Positions 7,792-16,095 of a DNA stretch of 64,000 bases are shown piece by piece; position 1 is the stretch's first letter, and the number at the start of each line of letters is the position of its first letter. The stretch comes from DASVVT01 sp036386415 (GTDB taxonomy: Bacteria; Acidobacteriota; Blastocatellia; Pyrinomonadales; Pyrinomonadaceae), in NCBI GenBank assembly GCA_036386415.1, contig DASVVT010000040.1:1-64000 (forward strand), in the 5' to 3' direction. A model generated the notes under the pieces. That model saw only the letters and a list, made by a program, of their open reading frames with translations. It did not search any database and had not been told where the DNA came from. Both the position numbers and the translations under genes were made by a program.

Positions 7792-9678
7792 ATGGGACGG
7801 CATAAGCTAAAAGCTTTCTTCCCCTCCTCTAAATACGTACTTCTCCACACCGCAATCTACAGTTCTCTTTTATTCCTGGCCTGCTCTTCCAAGCCTCCCG
7901 AGCAATCTCGCAGCACCCCGACGAAACAACCGCCCGCACAGGCCCAGGCTTCGCAGCAAGGAGGATTGCCGTCATGGCTGACGGAAGCCGAAGACGGACA
8001 ATGGCCGATGGCGGCGAAGAATTACGCGAGCACGCGCTACAGCGGCCTCGGTGAGATCAACACGGAGAATGTCCGAAATCTGAAAGTCGCGTGGACGTTC
8101 TCGACGGGCGTCAATCGCGGGCAGGAAGCCGCCCCCATCGTTGTGAATAACACGATGTACGTCGTCACTCCTTATCCGAACATCTTGTACGCGCTCGACT
8201 TGACGAAGCCGGGCGCGACCGTGAAGTGGAAGTACGAGCCGAAGCCAGCCGCCGCCGCGCAGGGGGTCGCGTGTTGCGACCTGGTGAATCGCGGCGCGAT
8301 CTTCTCGAACGGGAAAATCTTCTTCAACACGCTGGACGCGCACACGGTCGCCGTTGATGCCGAGACGGGCAAAGAGCTTTGGAAGACAAAACTCGGCGAC
8401 ATCAATCGTGGCGAGACGATGACGATGGCCCCGCTCGTGGTCAAGGACAAGGTGCTCGTCGGCAACTCCGGCGGTGAGTTCGGCGTGCGAGGCTGGCTCA
8501 CTGCGCTTGATGCTCAGAGCGGTCAGATCAGTTGGCGGGCGTACAACACAGGCCCGGATGCTGATTGTCTCATCGGCGCTAATTTCAAACCCTTCTACCA
8601 TCAGGATCAGGGCAAAGACCTCGGCGTCTCGTCGTGGCCGCCCGACGCCTGGAAGATTGGCGGCGGCACTGTGTGGGGCTGGATTTCCTACGACCCCGAA
8701 CTCGACCTGGTTTATCACGGAACGGCGAATCCAGGCCCCTGGAATCCGGAACAGCGGCCTGGCGAGAACAAGTGGACTTCCGGCATCTTCGCCCGCCGCC
8801 CAGAGACGGGCGAAGCCGTCTGGTTCTACCAGTGGGCACCTCACGACCTTTTCGACTACGACGGCATCAACGAACAAGTCCTGCTCGATCTGCCCATCGG
8901 CGGTCAGACGCGAAAAGTCCTGGTACGACCCGAACGCACCGGATACGTTTACGTCATGGATCGCACGACGGGCGAAGTGCTCTCGGCTGAGCCCTTCGTG
9001 CACATCACTTCGACGAAGGGCGTTGACATCAAGACCGGGCAACTGATCCACGTCGAGGAGAAGACGCCCGTCATAGGTAAAGTCATACGCGACATTTGTC
9101 CTGCCGCGCCAGGCGGTAAAGATTGGAGCCCTTCGGCCTACTCTCCGCGCACGGGGCTGCTGTACATACCCCACAATAATCTCTGCATGGATTTTGAAGG
9201 GGCTGAGGCAAACTACATCGCGGGCACGCCCTTCGTCGGCTCGAACGTCAAGATGTATCCGGGACCCGGCGGACATCGCGGAGAATTTACGGCCTGGAAT
9301 CCTGTTAGTGGCCGGCCCGTCTGGAAGATCAAAGAGACCTTCCCCGTCTGGAGCGGCGCGGCGGTAACGGCGGGCGACGTCGTGTTCTACGGCACGATGG
9401 AAGGCTGGTTCAAGGCCATCAACGCGCACACGGGCGAACTCTTGTGGCAGTTCAAGACGGGTTCAGGCATCATCGGCCAGCCAGTGGTTTATCGTGGCCC
9501 CGACGGCAAAGAGTACGTGGCGATTCTTTCCGGCGTCGGCGGCTGGGCCGGAGCCATCGTCGCGGGCGGCCTGGACCCGCGTGACGGCTCGGGCGCTCTC
9601 GGCTTCGTCAACGCGATGACAGACTTGCCTGAGCACACGACTAAGGGGGGCACGCTGTATGTCTTCTCGCTCCCCTGA
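7792..9678 (+). CDS. PQQ-dependent alcohol dehydrogenase, lipoprotein, XoxF-like active site
   Basis: I chose the ATG at 7792 because AAGGGAGG precedes it and the lipoprotein signal follows directly (lipobox LACS). The mature protein is an eight-bladed quinoprotein. The vicinal disulfide CC is seen in GVACCDLVNRG, and tryptophan-docking motifs such as VYVMDRTTGEV and GELLWQFKTGSG occur along the chain. The active-site segment is HDLFDYDGINE. The catalytic Asp is followed two residues later by a second Asp, the hallmark of lanthanide-dependent (XoxF/ExaF) enzymes, where calcium enzymes carry Ala or Ser. It should oxidise an alcohol on the outer face of the cytoplasmic membrane or in the periplasm and pass electrons to cytochrome c. 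The substrate is not readable. It heads the respiratory operon. Confidence 0.92.
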   Translation: MGRHKLKAFFPSSKYVLLHTAIYSSLLFLACSSKPPEQSRSTPTKQPPAQAQASQQGGLPSWLTEAEDGQWPMAAKNYASTRYSGLGEINTENVRNLKVAWTFSTGVNRGQEAAPIVVNNTMYVVTPYPNILYALDLTKPGATVKWKYEPKPAAAAQGVACCDLVNRGAIFSNGKIFFNTLDAHTVAVDAETGKELWKTKLGDINRGETMTMAPLVVKDKVLVGNSGGEFGVRGWLTALDAQSGQISWRAYNTGPDADCLIGANFKPFYHQDQGKDLGVSSWPPDAWKIGGGTVWGWISYDPELDLVYHGTANPGPWNPEQRPGENKWTSGIFARRPETGEAVWFYQWAPHDLFDYDGINEQVLLDLPIGGQTRKVLVRPERTGYVYVMDRTTGEVLSAEPFVHITSTKGVDIKTGQLIHVEEKTPVIGKVIRDICPAAPGGKDWSPSAYSPRTGLLYIPHNNLCMDFEGAEANYIAGTPFVGSNVKMYPGPGGHRGEFTAWNPVSGRPVWKIKETFPVWSGAAVTAGDVVFYGTMEGWFKAINAHTGELLWQFKTGSGIIGQPVVYRGPDGKEYVAILSGVGGWAGAIVAGGLDPRDGSGALGFVNAMTDLPEHTTKGGTLYVFSLP

Positions 9679-10603
9679 GATCAGATTAAAGCGTTCCCCG
9701 AAACTGGGCGGCGACGGAACGCGCGCGGCAGCCGTCCTGTGTTTGCTCGCTTTTTTCTCGTCATTGCTTCTTTCCTGCGCGAGTAAAGACGAGTCGAAGA
9801 TCACGGAGCAAACGACGCAGAAAGCAACTTCAACATCGCATGTCCCACGCACGTCTCTTCGCGTGTGCGCCGACCCGAACAACCTGCCGTTCTCCAACGA
9901 CCGCCTGGAAGGATTTGAGAATAGGATCGCCGAGTTGATCGCGCGCGAGATGAACTTGGACGTTCAGTACACCTGGTGGGCTCAACGTCGCGGCTTTTTT
10001 CGCAACACCTTGAGGGCGGGCGCATGCGACCTGGTGATCGGGGTTCCGAGCAGCTTTGAACTCGCCCTCACGACTTCGCCTTATTACCGTTCAACGTACG
10101 TTTTTGTTTACCGCCGGGATAGGGGGCTGAAGATTCACTCCTTTGACGATCCGATTCTTCATCGAATTAAGATCGGCGTGCAGATGATCGGCGACGACTT
10201 CGCCAACACCCCGCCGGCGCATGCGCTCACCAACCGCAAGATCATACGAAACGTGAGGGGCTACACCGTCTACGGCGACTACGCGCAGCCAGACCCTCCC
10301 GCGCGGATCATTGACGCGGTCGCAAAGGGTGAAGTTGACGCGGCGGTCGTCTGGGGGCCGCTCGCCGGTTACTTCGCCCGACGACAAAAAGTCAAACTTG
10401 AGGTTGTCCCCGTTTCCCCCGAGATCGACCTGCCCTTTCTCCCCTTCGTCTATGACATTTCGATGGGCGTCAGGCGCGGCGAGGACGAATTCAGGGAAGA
10501 ACTCGAAGAAATCATCGCACGCAAACGAGCGGAAATCGAAAGCATCCTCGACGAGTACGGTGTTCCGCGAATAGGGACGATAGAGCGTATACCTGCTTCT
10601 TGA
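9659..10603 (+). CDS. Quinoprotein-associated periplasmic binding protein (XoxJ/MxaJ-like)
   Basis: A 314-residue lipoprotein (lipobox LSCAS near residue 40) with the type 2 periplasmic-binding fold. RVCADPNNLPFSNDRLEGFENRIAELIAREM is the standard start of this family, with partners DLVIGVPSSFELALTTSPYYRS and DAAVVWGPLAGYFAR. Family members lie next to PQQ dehydrogenases and are thought to help activate them or load PQQ/metal. The gene overlaps the dehydrogenase by 20 nt, and AAGGGGGG lies before its ATG. Confidence 0.9.
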   Translation: MSSRSPEIRLKRSPKLGGDGTRAAAVLCLLAFFSSLLLSCASKDESKITEQTTQKATSTSHVPRTSLRVCADPNNLPFSNDRLEGFENRIAELIAREMNLDVQYTWWAQRRGFFRNTLRAGACDLVIGVPSSFELALTTSPYYRSTYVFVYRRDRGLKIHSFDDPILHRIKIGVQMIGDDFANTPPAHALTNRKIIRNVRGYTVYGDYAQPDPPARIIDAVAKGEVDAAVVWGPLAGYFARRQKVKLEVVPVSPEIDLPFLPFVYDISMGVRRGEDEFREELEEIIARKRAEIESILDEYGVPRIGTIERIPAS

Positions 10604-10624
10604 GCCGGAAGGGAGACGTGTGCG

Positions 10625-11266
10625 ATGAGGGATGAAAAAGTAAGGGGCGGATTTCGTAATCTCTTTTCCGTCCAGACATTATCGTCTCTTCTCGATTTGA
10701 GGAGAATTGTCGCCTTTAAAATTCTCTGCGCCTGCGCTTCGGTTGTCATCATGACCGTCGCGTGTAAGCGCGAGGAGCGGGGTTTTCGCGTGGAGCCTCC
10801 CTCGTCGAGTCGAATCAATTCCAAGAGATTGAGTGATCTACAGCCGGGCGTTCCGCCAGGGGCTTACCAGCCCGTCAAAAACGAGTACGAAGAGAACGCC
10901 GTCGCGCTTAATGATGGAAAGCGACTCTTCACCTGGTTCAACTGCGTGGGTTGTCACGCGCAGGGGGGCGGCGGGATGGGGCCGCCGCTGATGGATGACC
11001 AGTGGATTTATGGGAGCGAGCCCGACCAAATCTTTGCGACGATTGTCGAGGGCCGTCCCAACGGCATGCCTTCGTTTCGCGGCAAGATTCCTGATTATCA
11101 GGTCTGGCAACTGGCCGGGTACGTGCGGAGCTTGAGCCGTCAGGTGGCGAAGGACGTTGCGCCGGGACGCAATGATGCGATGAGCACGAAGAAGCCGGAG
11201 CAGGCTTCGGAAAAGAAACAGCCACTGGATTCGAGCTTACCCAAATCGGCGGAGATGCCGCGATGA
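10625..11266 (+). CDS. Class I cytochrome c, lipoprotein (XoxG-like)
   Basis: A 213-residue protein with a lipobox-like TVACK near residue 48, one haem site CVGCHAQ and a likely distal Met in NGMPSFRGKI. The C-terminal ~45 residues are charged and probably disordered. It follows the dehydrogenase and its binding protein with a good site (GGAAGGGAG), so it is probably the direct electron acceptor of the PQQ enzyme, feeding the caa3 oxidase encoded next. Its stop overlaps the next start (ATGA). Confidence 0.9.
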   Translation: MRDEKVRGGFRNLFSVQTLSSLLDLRRIVAFKILCACASVVIMTVACKREERGFRVEPPSSSRINSKRLSDLQPGVPPGAYQPVKNEYEENAVALNDGKRLFTWFNCVGCHAQGGGGMGPPLMDDQWIYGSEPDQIFATIVEGRPNGMPSFRGKIPDYQVWQLAGYVRSLSRQVAKDVAPGRNDAMSTKKPEQASEKKQPLDSSLPKSAEMPR

Positions 11267-12366
11267 AAAAGGCTGAAGGCGAAGGGCGAAAAGCGAAAGA
11301 TATAATCGAGAAGACACGCATGATGTCGCTTCGCGTGCTCCGCCTCTGTCTTCTGCCTTCCGCCTTATTATGTTTGACTTCATTGTCGGCCTGCGGGGGC
11401 GTGCAGTCGGTGCTCAATCCGGCGGGACCTCAAGCGGGACGCATCAGCCGCCTCTGGTGGCTGATGTTCTACGTCTGCGCTGCGGTCTTTGTCATAGTCA
11501 TCATCTCCGTGCTCTTCGCCGCACTGCGCTCATACAGAAAGCAGGATGATGTTTCCGATGCTCATCACATCACCCCCGAGCCTCAGTCTGAGCGGCGCAT
11601 GGCGGGAGTGGTGACCGGCGCGCTTCTCGTGACGGGCGTCATTCTGTTCGTCTTTCTCATCGCGAGCTTCAGAGCCGGGAGGGCGACTTACACGCTTCAA
11701 GACCCGAACGCCTTGAGCATTAAAGTGACGGGTCATCAGTGGTGGTGGGAAGTCCAATACGAGGACCAAACGGCGAGCAACATCTTCAAGACCGCGAACG
11801 AGATTCACATCCCCGTCGGAATACCCGTCCGGATCAAGCTCACGTCAACTGATGTCATTCATAGCTTCTGGGTTCCTAACCTTGACGGCAAGAAAGACCT
11901 CCTGCCCGGAGGACACGAGACCACCGTCTGGTTCAGGGCCGACCGGGAGGGCGAGTTTTACGGCCAGTGCGCAGAGTTCTGCGGCCACCAGCACGCGCAC
12001 ATGCGTTTCGTCGTCGTCGCAGAGTCGATTGATAAGTTCAACGCGTGGCTCGAAGCTCAGCGGAAGCCCTCCGCGCTGGCGGAGGATGAGAAGCAGCGGC
12101 GCGGTCAGCAGGTCTTCCTCTCTTCTCCCTGCATCATGTGCCACACGATTCGCGGCACGGATGCCCATGCGATTGTCGCCCCAGACCTCACGCATCTGGC
12201 GAGTAGGAAAACAATCGCCGCCGGAATGCTTCCCCTGACGCGCGGTCATCTGGCGGGCTGGATCACCAACTCGCAGGAGATCAAGCCGGGAAATCGTATG
12301 CCGCCTGTCCCACTTTCGCCCGAAGATTTGCAGGCGCTGCTGAGTTATCTGGAGAGCCTTAAATGA
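11263..12366 (+). CDS. ctaC: Cytochrome c oxidase subunit II fused to cytochrome c (caa3 type)
   Basis: Two transmembrane helices (about 65-87 and 115-137) are followed by the CuA domain. The motif HQWWWEVQYED, and CAEFCGHQHAHMRF with the CuA Cys, His and Met ligands, are intact. A C-terminal haem c domain contains CIMCHTIRGT and the distal Met in GNRMPP. This architecture defines caa3 oxidases. The ATG at 11263 overlaps the upstream stop. An internal ATG pair at 11320/11323 would remove an odd charged leader that is encoded by a hairpin-forming purine-rich insertion. Confidence 0.93.
   Translation: MKKAEGEGRKAKDIIEKTRMMSLRVLRLCLLPSALLCLTSLSACGGVQSVLNPAGPQAGRISRLWWLMFYVCAAVFVIVIISVLFAALRSYRKQDDVSDAHHITPEPQSERRMAGVVTGALLVTGVILFVFLIASFRAGRATYTLQDPNALSIKVTGHQWWWEVQYEDQTASNIFKTANEIHIPVGIPVRIKLTSTDVIHSFWVPNLDGKKDLLPGGHETTVWFRADREGEFYGQCAEFCGHQHAHMRFVVVAESIDKFNAWLEAQRKPSALAEDEKQRRGQQVFLSSPCIMCHTIRGTDAHAIVAPDLTHLASRKTIAAGMLPLTRGHLAGWITNSQEIKPGNRMPPVPLSPEDLQALLSYLESLK
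11268..11362. repeat. Imperfect inverted repeat in subunit II leader
   Basis: A purine-rich arm (AAGGCTGAAGGCGAAGGGCG) is answered by a pyrimidine-rich arm (CTTCTGCCTTCCGCCTTATT) about 60 bases later. The arms are built from heptamer-like units. A similar structure is found in the ctaG leader at 16100-16206. Confidence 0.6.
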
Positions 12367-12419
12367 GCAGACGGATTGATGAGTGTAGAGTTAAGAGAAG
12401 TTTGACACGAAGATATATT

Positions 12420-12740
12420 TTAGGCGGAGATAATCACGAGGTCGCCCGGGCTGATATGGTCGAGCGCATCAATGGTTTTAGGTGCGAGCGGCAGCAGGTC
12501 ATCAATTTTGTTGGAGACGCCGTGTATGATGACGAAAGCCAGATTAAGTTTGCGCAGGTTTTGTTGATGCGGAATGTGTCTATCTGTCGTCAGAAACACA
12601 TCGTACTCCGATGCGACGAGCCGCAGCAGCGCACCGTTTTTCATGCCCCGCCACGGCGTATCGAGGATGTGCGTGAAGTCGTGACGGGTAAAGTGTGCCA
12701 TCAACAGGTACGTCACACACTCATCGACAAAGACTTTCAT
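12420..12740 (-). CDS. DUF5615 PIN-like protein, probable toxin
   Basis: A 106-residue protein beginning MKVFVDECV, with a conserved acidic pair at the N-terminus and LTTDRHI in the middle, as in DUF5615 (Mut7-C/PIN-like) proteins. Members are predicted RNases paired with DUF433 antitoxins. It overlaps the upstream antitoxin gene by ATGA. The pair lies antisense between subunits II and I of the oxidase, an unusual place that suggests insertion. Confidence 0.88.
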   Translation of the reverse strand: MKVFVDECVTYLLMAHFTRHDFTHILDTPWRGMKNGALLRLVASEYDVFLTTDRHIPHQQNLRKLNLAFVIIHGVSNKIDDLLPLAPKTIDALDHISPGDLVIISA

Positions 12741-12982
12741 ACGGTCAGGTCGCCTTTAGTGACCAGGTCGCCGATGCGTTGCAAAAGTTCGACAAGTTGG
12801 CTGTGCTCAACCCCTGGAAAGTTATCAGTAAATTCAGCGAGCGAGTAACCGCCAACAAGGTACTCAATCAAATGTGTAATGGGTACGCGCGTGCCTGCGA
12901 AAACCGGCGTGCCGCCCATCACTTCCGGGTCGCGCGAAATGATGAAATCCTGCATGGTCGAAGGCGTCTTATGTTGTGACAT
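12737..12982 (-). CDS. DUF433 antitoxin-like protein
   Basis: An 81-residue DUF433 (COG2442) protein. The core FIISRDPEVMGGTPVFAGTR and VPITHLIEYL are diagnostic, and the fold contains a helix-turn-helix. It is the first gene of the pair, with AAGAGGT before its ATG. It probably neutralises the DUF5615 partner and represses its own promoter. That promoter must lie in the 66 bp before ctaD, so it fires against the respiratory operon. Confidence 0.9.
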   Translation of the reverse strand: MSQHKTPSTMQDFIISRDPEVMGGTPVFAGTRVPITHLIEYLVGGYSLAEFTDNFPGVEHSQLVELLQRIGDLVTKGDLTV

Positions 12983-13048
12983 GACTTTTTACCTCTTGAG
13001 ACAAGTTTAGCACGACTGAGTGGCCGAAGGAGGTAAGAGAACAAGGAT

Positions 13049-15061
13049 ATGAAATCCCAAGTTATGACCGCCGCCGCAACGCCCGACATTGAAGCGCCAG
13101 ACATCAACGGGGAAGCGGATGTGACCGCCATGCATGAGGAGCAGGAACGGCGCACGCTCGAAGAGACGTGGAAAGACCCGCCCGGCTTCCGTGGGTGGCT
13201 CACGAGCACGGATCATAAAGCCATCGGCAGACGCTACATCATCACGGCCTTCATCTTTTTCCTCACGGGCGGCGTTCTCGCCGTCCTCATGCGCGTACAG
13301 CTCTCGCGCCCGGAAAACAACTTCCTCGGCCCAGACCTCTACAACCAGATTTTCACGATGCACGGCACGACGATGATGTTCCTCTTCGCCATCCCCGTGA
13401 TGGAAGCTTTTGCCATCTATCTAGTGCCTCTGATGGTGGGGACGCGCAACATTGTCTTCCCGCGCCTCGCCGCCTTCAGCTATTGGATATACCTGTTCGG
13501 CGGCGTCATGCTCTACGTCTTCTTCTTCCTGAACACGGGGCCTGATACCGGATGGTTCAGCTACGTCACACTGGCGGGGCCGGAGTTCAGCCCCGGCAAA
13601 CGCGTCGATGTCTGGACGCGCCTGGTCAACTTCACGGAGATCGCCGCGCTCGCGGTGGCAGTTGAAATCATCATCACCGTCTTTAAGATGCGTGCGCCGG
13701 GGATGTCTTTGAACCGCATCCCGCTCTACGTGTGGACGATGATCGTCGTCTCATTCATGATCGTATTCGCGATGCCCGCGATGATGATCTCAAGCATCTT
13801 CCTGGCGCTGGACAGGCTCGTCGGCACGCACTTCTATAATCCGGCGGAAGGCGGCGACGTGCTCTTGTGGCAACACCTCTTCTGGTTCTTCGGCCACCCG
13901 GAGGTTTACATCATCTTCCTTCCGGCGACCGGCTTCGTGTCCTCGATCATCCCGGTCTTCGCGCGCCGCCCCATCTTCGGCTACACGGCGCTGGTGCTGG
14001 CGATCATCGCCAACGGGTTTATCAGCTTCGGCCTGTGGGTGCATCACATGTTCGCGACGGGGCTGCCGCAACTCGGATCAAGTTTTTTCACAGCGGCCAC
14101 GATGCTCATCGCCATCCCCTCCGGCATTCAAATCTTCTGCTGGACGGCGACGATGTGGACGGGGCGCGTGCGCTTACGGACGCCGATGCTCTTCGTGCTC
14201 GGCTTCTTCTTCATCTTCGTGTTGGGCGGATTGACGGGGGTGATGCAGGCGAGCGTGCCCGTCGACCTACAGCTTCACGATACGTTCTTCGTCGTCGCGC
14301 ATTTCCATTACGTGCTCATCGGCGGCGCGGTCTTTCCGCTCTTCGGGGCTTTCTACTACTGGTTTCCGAAATTCACGGGGCGGATGCTCGGCGAGGGCCT
14401 GGGCAAACTGAACTTCTGGCTGATGTTCACAGGCTTCAACCTCGCCTTCTTCCCGATGCACATCCTGGGCCTTCAAGGCATGCCGCGCCGCGTCTACACC
14501 TACCTGCCGGAAACAGGCTGGGGGAATCTCAACCTGCTGGCGACCGTCGGCGGCCTTGTCCTGGCGCTCGGAGTTCTGGTCTTTATCATCAACGCCCTGC
14601 GCAGCATCCGGCGCGGGGAAGTGGCCGGGGCGAACCCCTGGCACGCGGACACGCTCGAATGGGCGACCGCGTCGCCCCCGCCCAGCTACAATTTCTTCCG
14701 CCTGCCAATCGTGCAGGGGCGCGAAGCTTTGTGGACGCGAAGCCCGGAGTCGCCTGTGGTGACGGGACTCCGTAGCGATTGCCGGGAGATTCTGATCACG
14801 AGGACGATGGACGCCGAGCCGGACCACAAGCTGATTCTGCCCGGCCCGAACGTCGGGCCGCTGCTTCTGGCGCTGGCCGCGTCGGCGACCTTCATCGGCT
14901 CAATATTCACCCCGTGGGCGCTGCCTGCCGGGATGGTGCTAATCTTCATCGCGCTGCTCGTCTGGGCCTGGCCGAGGCAGCAGGACGAGCGATGCGAACT
15001 CCCCCGCGTCGAAGAGATGACTGAGGAGGAGAGAACAAGGGAGGCCGCGAGAGCGCAATGA
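13049..15061 (+). CDS. ctaD: Cytochrome c oxidase subunit I (caa3 type)
   Basis: A 670-residue membrane protein with at least twelve transmembrane helices. Haem and copper ligands are present in MHGTTMMFLF, FGHPEVYIIFL (CuB His and cross-linked Tyr), WVHHMFATG and HDTFFVVAHFHYVL. The Glu of GHPEVY marks an A1-type enzyme. The usual D-channel entry motif GxRDxxFPRxN reads GTRNIVFPRLA, so both Asp and Asn are replaced. The C-terminus extends past the core with two more helices and an acidic tail. The gene lies 66 bp after the antisense toxin-antitoxin pair; the operon must otherwise read straight through. Confidence 0.95.
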   Translation: MKSQVMTAAATPDIEAPDINGEADVTAMHEEQERRTLEETWKDPPGFRGWLTSTDHKAIGRRYIITAFIFFLTGGVLAVLMRVQLSRPENNFLGPDLYNQIFTMHGTTMMFLFAIPVMEAFAIYLVPLMVGTRNIVFPRLAAFSYWIYLFGGVMLYVFFFLNTGPDTGWFSYVTLAGPEFSPGKRVDVWTRLVNFTEIAALAVAVEIIITVFKMRAPGMSLNRIPLYVWTMIVVSFMIVFAMPAMMISSIFLALDRLVGTHFYNPAEGGDVLLWQHLFWFFGHPEVYIIFLPATGFVSSIIPVFARRPIFGYTALVLAIIANGFISFGLWVHHMFATGLPQLGSSFFTAATMLIAIPSGIQIFCWTATMWTGRVRLRTPMLFVLGFFFIFVLGGLTGVMQASVPVDLQLHDTFFVVAHFHYVLIGGAVFPLFGAFYYWFPKFTGRMLGEGLGKLNFWLMFTGFNLAFFPMHILGLQGMPRRVYTYLPETGWGNLNLLATVGGLVLALGVLVFIINALRSIRRGEVAGANPWHADTLEWATASPPPSYNFFRLPIVQGREALWTRSPESPVVTGLRSDCREILITRTMDAEPDHKLILPGPNVGPLLLALAASATFIGSIFTPWALPAGMVLIFIALLVWAWPRQQDERCELPRVEEMTEEERTREAARAQ

Positions 15062-15663
15062 AGAGGCGCGTCGATCTGGACGTTTCTCGCTTGCCGAGCT
15101 TAGCCTTCGGCAGCCGCGCCGTGACGTGGTGGGGCGTGGTGGGTTTCCTCTTGATAGAGGGGACGATGCTCGTCCTCTGCTTCGTCACCTACTTTTATCT
15201 GCGTGACCGCGTCCTGGACTGGCCTCCCCCGCCGACCTCGCTTCCAAGTTTATTGATCCCGACAATCAACCTGTTCGTGATGCTCGCCAGTCTCGTGCCG
15301 GTGTACTTCGTTGAAAGATCGGCTAAACGCTTAGACGTGCGGAAGGTGAAAATCTGGATGGTCGTGTGCGACGTTGTCGGCATCGCGTTTGTCACCCTCC
15401 GGTGGTTCGAGTTCGTGGCGCTGAACGTTTACTGGGACACGAACGCTTACGGCTCCATCGTGTGGACGATCATGGGCATTCACACGTTTCACCTCGTGTC
15501 GGAAGTGATCGAGACAATCGTCATTACCGCGATCCTGTTCCGTGGGCACACGGAACCGAAATACCTTGTCGATGCGACCGACAACGCGCTCTACTGGTAT
15601 TTCATCGTCGGCATCTGGGTCGTGTGCTACGCGCTTCTCTATCTCGCGCCGCGTTTTCTTTAA
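15058..15663 (+). CDS. ctaE: Cytochrome c oxidase subunit III
   Basis: 201 residues with five predicted transmembrane helices, beginning with WWGVVGFLLIEGTMLVLCF, typical of the short subunit III of caa3-type enzymes. GIHTFHLVSEV and the final YWYFIVGIWVVCYALLYLAPRF match the conserved C-terminal helices. It overlaps the subunit I stop by ATGA. It stabilises the proton-pumping complex in the membrane. Confidence 0.92.
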   Translation: MKRRVDLDVSRLPSLAFGSRAVTWWGVVGFLLIEGTMLVLCFVTYFYLRDRVLDWPPPPTSLPSLLIPTINLFVMLASLVPVYFVERSAKRLDVRKVKIWMVVCDVVGIAFVTLRWFEFVALNVYWDTNAYGSIVWTIMGIHTFHLVSEVIETIVITAILFRGHTEPKYLVDATDNALYWYFIVGIWVVCYALLYLAPRFL

Positions 15664-15681
15664 GATAAGGAGAACCGAGAG

Positions 15682-16095
15682 GTGACGGCCAAGGCCAGTA
15701 CCAAAGCAAAAGCTAAAGCCAGGACTCGGAAGAAAGAAGAGCCCACGCGGCAGGGCAGCCTTCCATGGTTGTGGGCGGGCGTGCTCGTCGCGCCTCTAGC
15801 GTTTCTCCTCAACCTGCAAGTTAACTATACGCTAACGCAGAAGCTCTGCCCCGGAGGGCGTTCGCTCGTCCTGCATATCATGGCGCTCTGCTTCCTGTTG
15901 CTCGCGGCAGGCGGAGGCTTGATCGCATGGCGTAACTGGACGCGGGCGGGGCGGGGGTGGCCTGACGAGTCTGAAGACAATACCGTGCGGAACCGCTTCC
16001 TGGCGACCATCGGATTGATGATAAGTTTCCTGTTCTCTCTCGTCATCATCGCGCTCTGGATTCCGCAGTTCATCTTCGATCCATGCCAAAGATAG
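15682..16095 (+). CDS. Small three-helix membrane protein of the oxidase operon
   Basis: A 137-residue protein starting at GTG with AAGGAGAACC upstream. The N-terminus is Lys/Arg-rich (residues 1-22). Three hydrophobic helices follow (about 28-48, 62-84 and 108-128). I do not recognise a named family. Its position between subunit III and ctaG suggests a small accessory subunit or assembly factor of the oxidase. Confidence 0.7.
   Translation: MTAKASTKAKAKARTRKKEEPTRQGSLPWLWAGVLVAPLAFLLNLQVNYTLTQKLCPGGRSLVLHIMALCFLLLAAGGGLIAWRNWTRAGRGWPDESEDNTVRNRFLATIGLMISFLFSLVIIALWIPQFIFDPCQR

Noticed and set aside
7972..9429. 485-codon frame antisense to the PQQ dehydrogenase
   Set aside because: A shadow of codon bias in a GC-rich gene; the + strand protein is unmistakable.
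12363..12848. 161-codon + strand frame after subunit II
   Set aside because: Antisense to the DUF5615/DUF433 pair, whose proteins are recognisable.
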